Part shown: positions 24,123-31,467 of the stretch, in pieces
Layout of the letters: every line of letters begins with the position of its first letter
Position numbering within the stretch: position 1 is the first letter of the stretch
Assembly (NCBI GenBank): GCA_025934375.1
Contig: JAICYD010000023.1
Span: 1-64,000, forward strand
DNA length: 64,000 bases
Reading direction: 5' to 3'
From: Streptosporangiaceae bacterium
GTDB lineage: Bacteria; Actinomycetota; Actinomycetes; Streptosporangiales; Streptosporangiaceae
Notes under the pieces: generated by a model
What the model was told of the DNA's origin: nothing
Databases searched by the model: none
What the model saw: the letters and a program-made list of their open reading frames with translations, nothing else
Made by a program: the position numbers and the translations under genes

Positions 24123-24314
24123 GTGCGCCGGCCGAGACGTGGCTACCTCCAGCAAGGTCACACGTGGGGCGACGTCCCCGGGTACGACACCGTCAGCGCC
24201 GTCAGCGGCGACGGGCGCGCCACGGTCGTCCTGTCCGTCAACTCCAACATCGACGATCCGGTGCTGGCCGCCGAATACGGACTCATCGACCACGTCATGT
24301 GCCGCCACACGTGA
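24123..24314 (+). pseudogene. Probable C-terminal remnant of a serine beta-lactamase-like hydrolase
   Basis: The short frame reads GHTWGDVPGYDTVSAVSGDG and RATVVLSVNSN, which resembles the last strands of serine hydrolases of the beta-lactamase/D-Ala-D-Ala carboxypeptidase class C type (pattern GHSGDVPGY....S.DG...VVL.VN). The SxxK and YxN motifs and all upstream structure are missing. Its stop overlaps the ATG of the VOC gene (ATGA). I read it as a 3' remnant, based on resemblance only. Confidence 0.4.
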
Positions 24315-24712
24315 TGCTGGGCACGATCACCAAGGTGAGCGTGCAACTGAACCACACCATCGTTTCCTGCCGTGACCAGCAGCGGTCGGCGGCGTTCCTG
24401 ACCGGGATCCTCGGCCTGCCGGCGGCCACCCGGTTCGCGCACTTCCTCGTCGTCGAGGCCGACAACGGCGTCTCCCTGGACTTCGCCGAGACCGCCGGGG
24501 CGATCACGCCCCAGCACTACGCCTTCCTCGTCGGCGAGGAGGAATTCGACGCCGCCTTCGGCCGCATCCAGGACCAGGGCCTGCCCTACTGGGCAGACCC
24601 TGGCCGGCGTCAGGCGGGGGTGATCAACAACAGGGACAGCGGCCGGGGCTTGTACTTCGAAGACCCCGACGGCCACCTGCTGGAGATCATCACCCGGCCC
24701 TACGGCAGCTGA
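24314..24712 (+). CDS. VOC-family (glyoxalase/bleomycin resistance-like) protein
   Basis: The 132-residue, single-module VOC protein has His in QLNHTIVSC near residue 13, His in QHYAFLVG and a closing Glu in YFEDPDGHLLEIITRPYG, consistent with one metal or ligand site per dimer. Proteins of this size are glyoxalase-like enzymes or sequestering resistance proteins; which cannot be judged. The ATG at 24314 overlaps the stop of the upstream remnant. It converges with the methyltransferase gene, the two stop codons being directly adjacent. Confidence 0.8.
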   Translation: MLGTITKVSVQLNHTIVSCRDQQRSAAFLTGILGLPAATRFAHFLVVEADNGVSLDFAETAGAITPQHYAFLVGEEEFDAAFGRIQDQGLPYWADPGRRQAGVINNRDSGRGLYFEDPDGHLLEIITRPYGS

Positions 24713-25411
24713 TCAGGCCGAGGCCGCCGGCTGACGCCCGTTGCGCCGGCCCGCGTACTGGATGCGGTTGGGCTGGATCAGCCCGCTGTCGATGGCAGCC
24801 TGCTCGTCGGCGTCGCTGGTGCCCGCCAGGTCGGCGAAGAAGTACGGCCCGAACGCGAGGGCCTGGCGGTCGAAGCGGGCGTCAAGCTCGCGGATGATGT
24901 CCTGGCCGGAGTGCAGGCCCTCCGCGTGCGCCCATGACCGCAGGAAGACCGCCCACGGCTGGCCGGATTCTTGCCATTGCGCCCGCCGCCGGTGCAGCCA
25001 GCCTTGGTCAACATCGGGGCCGGATAGCCGGGCGAAGCACCAGCGGGCGGTCGGCTCGTCGAAACGCTCGCGCGCCCATTCCACGATCACCACCTGGCCG
25101 CCGGGGGCCAGCGCCCGTACCGCCAGGTCCAGCACGGCGCCTAGGTCCCCGGTATGGTGCAGCGACGTGCACGCCACGATGGCATCCAGCGGGCTTGGTA
25201 CCGCGCAGTCCTCGAACAGCACCTGACGGTAGGAGGGTCCCAGCGGGGCCTCGGGGTCGATGCCAGTTGCCTGGTAGCCGACCGCTTCCATCATGGGGAC
25301 GAAGCCGCCCAGCGGCCCGCAGCCGATCTCGGCGACCCGGGCCGGCGCGGCCGGGAGCCGGGCGCGCACGAAGGGCCAGTTCGCGGCCAGCCAGCGCTCA
25401 TCGGACGTCAC
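24713..25411 (-). CDS. Class I SAM-dependent methyltransferase
   Basis: The 232-residue protein has Rossmann methyltransferase motifs: VAEIGCGPLGGFVPMM (motif I), TGIDPEAP (motif II), and DAIVACTSLHHTGDLGAVLDL with LAPGGQVVIVEW (motifs IV-VI), as in Methyltransf_11. The start is the GTG at 25411 (VTSDERWLAANWPF). The frame stays open far upstream, but the upstream part is Arg/Ala-rich shadow sequence overlapping the tetR gene on the same strand. The target substrate is unknown. It lies downstream of the TetR gene, 50 bases away, in the same direction, so the two may share a transcript. Confidence 0.85.
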   Translation of the reverse strand: MTSDERWLAANWPFVRARLPAAPARVAEIGCGPLGGFVPMMEAVGYQATGIDPEAPLGPSYRQVLFEDCAVPSPLDAIVACTSLHHTGDLGAVLDLAVRALAPGGQVVIVEWARERFDEPTARWCFARLSGPDVDQGWLHRRRAQWQESGQPWAVFLRSWAHAEGLHSGQDIIRELDARFDRQALAFGPYFFADLAGTSDADEQAAIDSGLIQPNRIQYAGRRNGRQPAASA

Positions 25412-25461
25412 GCTAACCGACCCTACGCCGTCCGCCACCCACGGGGATCGCCCCCTCGCCC

Positions 25462-26097
25462 CTACGCCAGGGGTGGCTCGGCGGCCAGCGGCACCGTCAG
25501 CTGGGCCTGCAGGTGGGCGCGCAGGATGCCCGCCATGTCGAGCCGGGCGCGGCTGAGCAGCCACTGGATCTGCAGGCCGTCCATGAGCGCGACGAACTGG
25601 CGCGCGGCGCCGGCGGCCTCGATGCCCGGCTGAAGAACCCCGTCCTCCCGGGCCTGCTCGTAGGCCCGCTGGATGGTGCCCACCGTCGCCTGGTAGCGCC
25701 GCGCGAAGTAGGCGTGCGCGGGGTGCCCGGCGGCGGTCGCCTCGGCCGACAGCACGGTGAACAGCTCGACAATGCCCGGCCGGGTGGCGTTGAGCGCCGT
25801 TAGGCCGACCAGTCCGCGCAGCATGGCCAGGCCGGCCCGCCCGCTGAGCAGCTCCGCGTCGGCCTCGTCGCGGTGTTCCAGTACGGCCAGCAGCAGCGCC
25901 TCCTTCGTCGGGAAGTGGTGCAGCAGTCCGGGGTGCGACAGGCCGCACCGGGTAGCGATCTCGCGCAGCGACGCGCCCCGGTAGCCGGCCTCGCCGAACA
26001 GCGCCATGGCCTGGTCAAGAATCTCCCGCCGCCGTGCGCGGCCCTTGGCATAGCCGCGCGGGGCCTGCGCCGCGATGTTCCCGGTCTCGCCGTGCAC
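25462..26097 (-). CDS. TetR-family transcriptional regulator
   Basis: The 211-residue regulator has an HTH of the form FGEAGYRGASLREIATRCGL, then SHPGLLHHFPTKEALLLAVL, and a C-terminal domain of the TetR_C type (PAHAYFARRYQATVGTIQRA, GLQIQWLLSRARLDM). It is divergent from an MFS transporter gene with about 107 bases between the starts, the classic arrangement for local repression of an efflux pump. The start is the GTG at 26097. An imperfect inverted repeat (26109-26124) sits between the genes. Confidence 0.88.
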   Translation of the reverse strand: MHGETGNIAAQAPRGYAKGRARRREILDQAMALFGEAGYRGASLREIATRCGLSHPGLLHHFPTKEALLLAVLEHRDEADAELLSGRAGLAMLRGLVGLTALNATRPGIVELFTVLSAEATAAGHPAHAYFARRYQATVGTIQRAYEQAREDGVLQPGIEAAGAARQFVALMDGLQIQWLLSRARLDMAGILRAHLQAQLTVPLAAEPPLA

Positions 26098-26108
26098 GCG
26101 TCAAAACC

Positions 26109-26124
26109 TACCACTCGGTCGGTA
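26109..26124. promoter_or_regulatory. Imperfect TetR-type operator between tetR and MFS gene
   Basis: TACC and GGTA arms flank an eight-base core (TACCACTCGGTCGGTA). Only five of eight positions are symmetric, but the site lies 12 bases from the tetR start in the divergent promoter region and is followed by TTGACG (26125-26130), a good -35 element for the MFS gene. Operator identity is inferred. Confidence 0.35.
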
Positions 26125-26175
26125 TTGACGGTACGATAACCGGGCAGGGCAGGTGCCACCGACCAGGAGCCTTTC

Positions 26176-26208
26176 ATGACACACCATCCCGGCGAAGGCG
26201 CGTGGTGA
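26176..26208 (+). CDS. Candidate ten-codon leader peptide ahead of the MFS gene
   Basis: An AGGAG at 26165-26169 is well spaced from the ATG at 26176, which opens MTHHPGEGAW and stops at TGA 26206-26208, overlapping the GTG start (26205) of the transporter. That transporter has only a weak GAAGG of its own. A translated leader that delivers ribosomes to the GTG, or acts as a sensor, is possible. No other evidence supports it. Confidence 0.3.
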   Translation: MTHHPGEGAW

Positions 26209-27356
26209 CCCAGGCCCCGCGGCTGCCGGCCGAGTTGCGCCGCGCCCGCGTGGCGACCGGCGTGGTGTTCGCGGTGCACGGGGCGGTCCAGGGCACCTTC
26301 GCGGCCCGGATCCCGTGGGTGGCCCAGCACGTGGGGACGGGGATCGGCGGGCTCAGCATCGCGCTGCTGATGCCGGGCACCGGCGCGATGGTGGCGATGC
26401 CGCTGTCCGGGCGCCTGGTGCACCGCTATGACCTGCGTTCCCTGGTCCGGGTGCTCATCGCGGTGTTCTGCGCGGCGCTGGTGCTGCCGGCGCTGCCGAC
26501 GTCACTGGTCCTGCTGTGCGTCGCCCTCGTCGGGTACGGAGCGGCGGCCGGGCTGGCTGACGTGGCGATGAACGCGCATGCCGTCGTGGTCGAGGAGCGC
26601 TACCGGCGGTCGGTGATGTCGGGCATGCACGGGTGCTGGAGCGCCGGCGGCCTCATCGGCTCGGCCGCCGCGGCGGTGGCGATCCGGCTCGCGCCCGACG
26701 CCCGGGTTCACTTCCTGCTGGCCACGGCGGTCCTGGCGATCATCGCCGTGGCAGCGGGCGCCTGGCTGCTACCCCACCGGCCGGAGCCTGAGGTGGACGC
26801 CCCGCCGGCGTTCGCGCTGCCCTCCCGGGCCGTGCTGGCGATCGGCCTGGTCGGCCTGTGCGCGGTGTTCGCAGAGGGATCGGCACTGGACTGGTCGGCG
26901 GTCTACGTCCACACCGTGCTCGGGCACCCGGCCAGCACGGCCGCCCTGACCGTGGCCACGTTCTCGGTCAGCATGGCCACGGCGCGTTTCGCCGGGGACT
27001 GGGTGGTCCGCCGGGCCGGGCCGGTGACGACCGTCCGGCTGGCCGGGCTGTGCGCCACCGCCGGCGCGCTCGGCGTGGTCCTCACCCGGAACATCGTCTT
27101 GGTAGTCGGCGGGTTCGCGCTCATCGGCATCGGCATCGCGGTGGTGGTGCCGCTGGTGTTCGCCGCCGCGGGGCGCATCGGCCCGCATCCGGGCCGCAGC
27201 ATCGCCGGGGCCGCGGGCATCGCGTACGGCAGCGGGCTGGTCGCTCCGGGCATCATCGGCGGCATCGCCCGGCTGTCCTCGCTGACCGTGTCGTTCGTGG
27301 TGGTCGCCCTGCTCGTCGCCGCGATGACGGTCGGCGCCGGGGTGCTCCGCCCGTGA
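26205..27356 (+). CDS. MFS transporter (12-helix type)
   Basis: The roughly 383-residue major facilitator begins VTQAPRLPAELRRARVATG and enters the first helix with VVFAVHGAVQGTFAARIPWV. Other features are the loop PLSGRLVHRYDLR, EGSALDWSAVYVHTVLG in the second half, and hydrophobic segments throughout. It resembles the YbjJ-like group of putative exporters. The GTG at 26205 is preferred over the GTG three bases earlier because of spacing from GAAGG. The divergent TetR gene most likely represses it; an inducing and transported compound is not predictable. Confidence 0.85.
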   Translation: MTQAPRLPAELRRARVATGVVFAVHGAVQGTFAARIPWVAQHVGTGIGGLSIALLMPGTGAMVAMPLSGRLVHRYDLRSLVRVLIAVFCAALVLPALPTSLVLLCVALVGYGAAAGLADVAMNAHAVVVEERYRRSVMSGMHGCWSAGGLIGSAAAAVAIRLAPDARVHFLLATAVLAIIAVAAGAWLLPHRPEPEVDAPPAFALPSRAVLAIGLVGLCAVFAEGSALDWSAVYVHTVLGHPASTAALTVATFSVSMATARFAGDWVVRRAGPVTTVRLAGLCATAGALGVVLTRNIVLVVGGFALIGIGIAVVVPLVFAAAGRIGPHPGRSIAGAAGIAYGSGLVAPGIIGGIARLSSLTVSFVVVALLVAAMTVGAGVLRP

Positions 27357-27730
27357 TCGGATGCCGGCCGCTTCGACATCAACCGCGACGCGCGCGCTGA
27401 ACGGGTTCAAGGCCGACGCGGGTTCGGCCGCCAGCCCGGAAAGGACGGCATGGAGACGCCGACCTGCTGCGCGAGGTCGAGGCCCGGCTGCGCGAGCAGC
27501 TGACCGCCGCCGAGTTCCGCGACTGCACGGAGCGGGCATGCTCCTGGATAACCGTCAGGTGATCGACCTGGCACTCGACGATCGCGCGCACCACCGGCTG
27601 ACCGGGGGCGTGCCCGGCTGGTCAGGGCGGGGGATCATCATGCCCTCGACCGTCAACGTCGCGGCGTCGTCGCCGAGCCACATCGCCCGCCGGGCTCGTG
27701 GGCGACTGGGGCCCGTGGTCTACTGGGAGC
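27357..27730. other. Gap with a possible relic of an LuxR/ATPase-type C-terminus
   Basis: No intact gene is supported. Around 27457-27620 (plus strand) ADLLREVEARLREQLTAAEF followed, in another frame, by QVIDLALDD resembles the C-terminal end of large LuxR- or SARP-type ATPase regulators (pattern LREQLG...F...W..G..L.....IDLAL). The stretch contains a stop and a frame change, so if real it is a decayed tail. The rest of the gap shows nothing recognisable. Confidence 0.3.
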
Positions 27731-28648
27731 GTGGACCGCAAGCAGGCACTGCAGGTCATCAGGCAAGCCGGGCGGCCCGGCCGCCGGTCCGCGGGGACGG
27801 CCGCCGAGCAGCGGGCCGAGCTGGAGCGGACCCGGGTCCAGCTGATGATCGAGATCACCGCGCGGGCCGAGGCCTACCGCAAGGGCCTGCTCGCGGCGGC
27901 CAAGCGCCTGAGCCCGGAGGAAGCGGAGATCATCTCCGACCTGGAGGAGCATGGCCTGCAGGTGCCGCAGCTGCATGACCTGCTCTGCGGGGGGCACGTC
28001 CTGGTCGACGATCCGAAGCTGTACGAGAAATGGCGGTTCGACCAGCTTAGCCACCTGCGCATATCCAGCCATCACCGTGACATCGACAAGTCCCGCTACC
28101 CCGACATCGGGATGCGCGGGCAGGTCGTCCGGGAGAAGCTGCACGGGCGGACGGCGCAGGGCACGTGGGTGCAGCTGGAGAAGACCCCGGCCGCGTTCGG
28201 CAAGCGGAAGCTGCCCAGCCCGACCGACGTGCTTCACCTGGTCGATTACGTCGTGTACCGGGTGACCCGCAGCAACGTCGGGCCGTGGGGGCTGTCCCGG
28301 CTGACCGAGCGGCGCCCTATGTACCTGTCGCCCATCGTGGCCATCCCCACGTCGCTGGCCCCCGCGGTGGCGGAGTCGCTGGGCTCAGCGTTGCGCCAGA
28401 TCGAGGCCGACGATGACATGACCGCGGTGTCACGGGATCTGGCCGCCCGGTTCCCGCCCCCACGACGGCCGGACCCGGCCGGCGAGCTCGGCCAGGCGCT
28501 GGCCGGGCGGGCCGGGCGGGGACTGTTCGGGAGCTCGGAGGTGTGGGTGACCGAGACACCGTCGCCGACCGCCGCGGCGGTCTTCGGCAAGCGGGGGGAG
28601 CAGGTGCCCAGGGGGCTGCTGGGGGCAGCGGCGGGCGGCCATGAGTGA
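27731..28648 (+). CDS. Unknown conserved-looking protein, first gene of a two-gene operon
   Basis: I do not recognise this 305-residue protein. Residues about 20-70 are rich in E, R, A and L with a heptad look (EQRAELERTRVQLMIEITAR), probably coiled coil. The middle contains HHRDIDKSRYPDIGMRGQ and LHGRTAQGTWVQLEK; a second block reads DVLHLVDYVVYRVTRSNVGP, and the C-terminus is Pro/Gly-rich and disordered. There are no membrane segments and no signal. The start is the GTG at 27731 after GGGAG; a GTG at 27698 is open. The stop lies eight bases inside the next gene, so the two are co-translated. Codon use is that of its neighbours, arguing that it is a real gene. Confidence 0.6.
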   Translation: MDRKQALQVIRQAGRPGRRSAGTAAEQRAELERTRVQLMIEITARAEAYRKGLLAAAKRLSPEEAEIISDLEEHGLQVPQLHDLLCGGHVLVDDPKLYEKWRFDQLSHLRISSHHRDIDKSRYPDIGMRGQVVREKLHGRTAQGTWVQLEKTPAAFGKRKLPSPTDVLHLVDYVVYRVTRSNVGPWGLSRLTERRPMYLSPIVAIPTSLAPAVAESLGSALRQIEADDDMTAVSRDLAARFPPPRRPDPAGELGQALAGRAGRGLFGSSEVWVTETPSPTAAAVFGKRGEQVPRGLLGAAAGGHE

Positions 28649-29366
28649 GCCGGCCGCCAACAGCGCGGCGGTCCCGGAAGGCCTCGTCTCGGCGGTGGTG
28701 CACCTGGTTGACACCGGGCCGGTGCCGCTGGGCGCGTACACCGCCGCGGAGCTGACCGCTGTGGACGCGATCGTGGACTTCCTGGAAACCCGGCCGTCGG
28801 CCGACGTGCTGGCCGAGGCGGTCCGCTCGCTGGCCGCCCGCCAGCTGCTGGTGGCCGGCTCATCCGGCCAGCAGGTGCGGGTGCGCGGGGACCTCGGCAT
28901 CGCGGTCGCGTTCCAGCAGCGGTCCCAGATGGTCCTCGACGCCCGCTCGACCGGAACGGTGGCCGGTGAGCCATGGCGGATCCTGCTGCTGCCCCAGCCC
29001 GAGCCAATCAGCCTGATGGTCCGCATCGACGCGCTCGGCGTGCACGAGCTGGGCCTGTACACGCTCGAGGATGCCCTGCGCTTCGTGGCCGAGTGGCTGC
29101 CGAGGGGCGAAGAGGCCCACCCCGGCGCGGCGGCTGACCCCGACGCCCTGCTCGCCTCGGCCGAGCGCTCCGCCCTCATCACCGTCACCCGCTACACCAC
29201 GCGGGGATCGGAGGAGATCGCCGGGGCCAGCGCCGACCTGGTCCTGGCGCGCCAGGACGGCGAGCTGCACGCCTTCTCCCGGGCGTCCGCCGACCGCGCG
29301 ACGCTGGCGCCGCGCTCCCTGGACGGCGGCGACGTGCGGGAAACGCTCGCCGGCATGCTCCGTTAA
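28641..29366 (+). CDS. Unknown protein, second gene of a two-gene operon
   Basis: The 241-residue product is not recognised. It has no signal or membrane segment. It begins with a helical region (AAELTAVDAIVDFLETRPSA), then predicted beta-rich segments (WRILLLPQPEPISLMVRIDA, ALITVTRYTTRG) and a C-terminal strand-turn-strand (ADLVLARQDGELHAFSRASA). The general layout, with a helical front and alternating strands, recalls substrate-recognition chaperones such as EspG of type VII systems, but no ESX gene is present and this is speculation. The ATG at 28641 overlaps the first gene by eight bases, indicating coupled translation. Confidence 0.6.
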   Translation: MSEPAANSAAVPEGLVSAVVHLVDTGPVPLGAYTAAELTAVDAIVDFLETRPSADVLAEAVRSLAARQLLVAGSSGQQVRVRGDLGIAVAFQQRSQMVLDARSTGTVAGEPWRILLLPQPEPISLMVRIDALGVHELGLYTLEDALRFVAEWLPRGEEAHPGAAADPDALLASAERSALITVTRYTTRGSEEIAGASADLVLARQDGELHAFSRASADRATLAPRSLDGGDVRETLAGMLR

Positions 29367-29448
29367 GGTCCGGGGCCGGCCCGGACTGCCCCGGCCCGCG
29401 CGAGGCGCGCACGTTTATCGGCTGGCGAGCGGGTAGGCGACGCGTAAA

Positions 29449-29467
29449 TATATCGCAATGCGATATA
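29449..29467. promoter_or_regulatory. Perfect 19-bp palindrome before the ACS-family importer
   Basis: TATATCGCAATGCGATATA is perfectly symmetric around a central A and lies 78 bases before the transporter start. It is AT-rich against a GC-rich background, as expected of a real operator (GntR- or TetR-like geometry). No regulator gene is adjacent, so a trans-acting factor must be assumed. Confidence 0.6.
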
Positions 29468-29544
29468 CGCAGGATCGTGTCGTCAGGGGCCGTCGGCAGC
29501 GCGCGCGTGGTCGATGGCCAGGAAGAAGGCTGGTCGTGGCAGCC

Positions 29545-30963
29545 ATGGCAACCACAGTTCCCGCACCGGAGGGCCGAGCGCGCTGGACCCGGCTGATCCC
29601 GGTGGCGATCATCGTCTACATCATCTCTTTCATGGACCGGACCAACATCGGCTTCGCGTTCAGCGGGATGGGAAGCGACCTGCACATCAGCAAGGCGCAG
29701 CAGGGCCTGGCCGGGGGGATCTTCTTCATCGGCTACCTGGTCCTGCAGATACCGGGCGGGCACCTAGCCGAGCGGTGGAGCGCGAAGAAGTTCGTCGGGA
29801 TCATGATCTTGATCTGGGGCGTGTTCGCGATCGTCTCCGGCCTCGTGCAGAACTACACCGAGCTGCTCGTGGTGCGGTTCGCCCTCGGCGTGGCCGAGGG
29901 CGGCATCTGGCCGGCCATCCTGGTGCTGATCAGCCACTGGTTCCCGGCGCGCGAGCGGGCCAGGGCCTACGGGTACTGGATGATGAACATCGCCATCTCC
30001 TCCATCATCACCGCGCCGCTGTCCGGCTGGGTGCTGACCTGGGGAGACTGGCGGACCCTGTTCTTCATCGAGGGCGCCTTCCCGTTCGTCATCGCCGCTC
30101 CGCTGTGGTGGTGGCTAGTCGCCGACCGGCCGTCGCAGGCCTCCTGGGTGAGCCAGGAGGAGCGGGAGTACATCGAGTCCTCGCTGGCTCAAGAGAACGC
30201 CGAGGCGCCGCCGTCCGCCGGGTACCGCGGCGTGCTCCGCAGCAGCGTGGTGTGGCGGCTGGTGCTGGTGTACTTCTTCATCCAGGTCGGCTTCTACGGC
30301 CTGAACCTCTGGCTGCCGCACCTGATCAAGACCACCATCGGCAGCACCTACCTGGTCGTCGGAGCGGTCACCGCGATCCCCTACCTGTTCGCGATCGCTG
30401 GCCTGTGGGTCAACGCCCGCTCCGCCGACCGTACCGGCCGGTACTCCATCCACGTCATGGCGTCGCTGGCCCTCGGGGCGGTCGCGCTGGTGCTGTCGGT
30501 TGCCTTCGGCTCCATCGTCGCTCTGTCGGTCTTCCTGATCAGCATCGCGATGGCGGGCGCCTTGGCCTACGACGGGCCATTCTGGGCCAGTTCCTCCCGG
30601 GCGGTGCCGGTAGCGCTGGCCGGCGGCGCGATGGGCCTCATCAACGCCCTGGGCAACCTCGGCGGATTCGCCGGCCCCTACCTCGGCGGATGGCTGCAAG
30701 ACGCCAGCGGCGGCAGCTTCGTGTCGACCGCGATCGTCCTCGCGGTCGCGCTGTTGCTCGGCGGCCTGGTCATGCTGACGCTGCGCGCGCACGCCGACAA
30801 GCCGGTGCGCGCGGCCCGGGCGGACGAGCGGGGGATCCGCTATCAGCGGGCCGGGCGCCCGGGATCTTCCCCGGGGGCCGACGCGCCGCGCTCGCGCCGG
30901 AGCACCTCAATCAGCACGGAGTCGTCGCGGCGGCCCAGGCCCAGGCTGTGGCCACGGACGTAA
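29545..30963 (+). CDS. MFS transporter, anion:cation symporter (ACS) family
   Basis: The roughly 472-residue carrier has ACS-family hallmarks: RLIPVAIIVYIISFMDRTNI in helix 1, FFIGYLVLQIPGGHLAERWS, GVAEGGIWPAILVLISHWFP and YWMMNIAISSIITAPLSGWV. Members import organic anions such as aromatic acids, tartrate or hexuronates with protons. It starts at ATG 29545, although the frame is open to 29458. The last 40 residues overlap the opposite-strand dehydrogenase pseudogene and look like non-natural tail sequence, so the true end may have been altered. An operator-like palindrome sits upstream. Confidence 0.87.
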   Translation: MATTVPAPEGRARWTRLIPVAIIVYIISFMDRTNIGFAFSGMGSDLHISKAQQGLAGGIFFIGYLVLQIPGGHLAERWSAKKFVGIMILIWGVFAIVSGLVQNYTELLVVRFALGVAEGGIWPAILVLISHWFPARERARAYGYWMMNIAISSIITAPLSGWVLTWGDWRTLFFIEGAFPFVIAAPLWWWLVADRPSQASWVSQEEREYIESSLAQENAEAPPSAGYRGVLRSSVVWRLVLVYFFIQVGFYGLNLWLPHLIKTTIGSTYLVVGAVTAIPYLFAIAGLWVNARSADRTGRYSIHVMASLALGAVALVLSVAFGSIVALSVFLISIAMAGALAYDGPFWASSSRAVPVALAGGAMGLINALGNLGGFAGPYLGGWLQDASGGSFVSTAIVLAVALLLGGLVMLTLRAHADKPVRAARADERGIRYQRAGRPGSSPGADAPRSRRSTSISTESSRRPRPRLWPRT

Positions 30964-31467
30964 AGCTCGCGGGCGGCGGCGGCCAGCGGCACCGGGCTCC
31001 CGGCCCGTTCCGCGGCCGCGCCAACGAGTCCCATGTCCTTCACGACATCCGCTGCCCGTCGCCGGGGGAGGGGCCGACCACCGGAGCGCTGCGAGCCAGC
31101 GCCGACAGCACCGGCGCAGCCCGCGCCACCGGCTCGTCCGGGCCAGGCGGCCCGCGGCGGAGACGACCGCCTCGGGTCCCACCGTCGCCATGACCATCAG
31201 GACGCTCCCGGCCGCCAGCGTGCCGGCCGCCCCGCCCGGCGCGAACAGCGCCTGTTCCATCTGCTCGGGGGTGGCGACCATGATCACGGTGAGGTCCGCG
31301 CCGTCGGCCGCGGCGGCCGCCGTGCCCGCGGGCTGCACGCCGTCCGTCGCCAGCGACGCGGCCCGCCCGGGGGTGACGTCGTAGCCACGGACCACGTGCC
31401 CGGCGCGGGCCGCCCGCGCCGCCATGGGCGCCCCCATCGCGCCCAGCCCCACCCAGCCGACTCGCAT
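30843..31467 (-). pseudogene. NAD-dependent 3-hydroxyisobutyrate-dehydrogenase-like gene, internally deleted
   Basis: The start at 31467 gives a classic Rossmann N-terminus (VGWVGLGAMGAPMAARAARA, VIMVATPEQMEQALF, GPEAVVSAAGRLA). A second frame then carries the mid-segment VARAAPVLSALARSAPVVGP, SPGDGQRM. A third frame carries the C-terminus VKDMGLVGAAAERAGSPVPL and GLGRRDDSVLIEVLRRE. The catalytic-lysine helix and most of the helical domain are lost, so at least two internal deletions with frame changes have occurred. Its ATG overlaps the kinase stop (ATGA), the normal operon order for LtnD-type dehydrogenase and four-carbon acid sugar kinase. The product cannot work. Confidence 0.75.

Noticed and set aside
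27698..27731. Longer start (GTG 27698) for the unknown operon's first gene
   Set aside because: GTG 27731 has a GGGAG site; the extension is not better supported.
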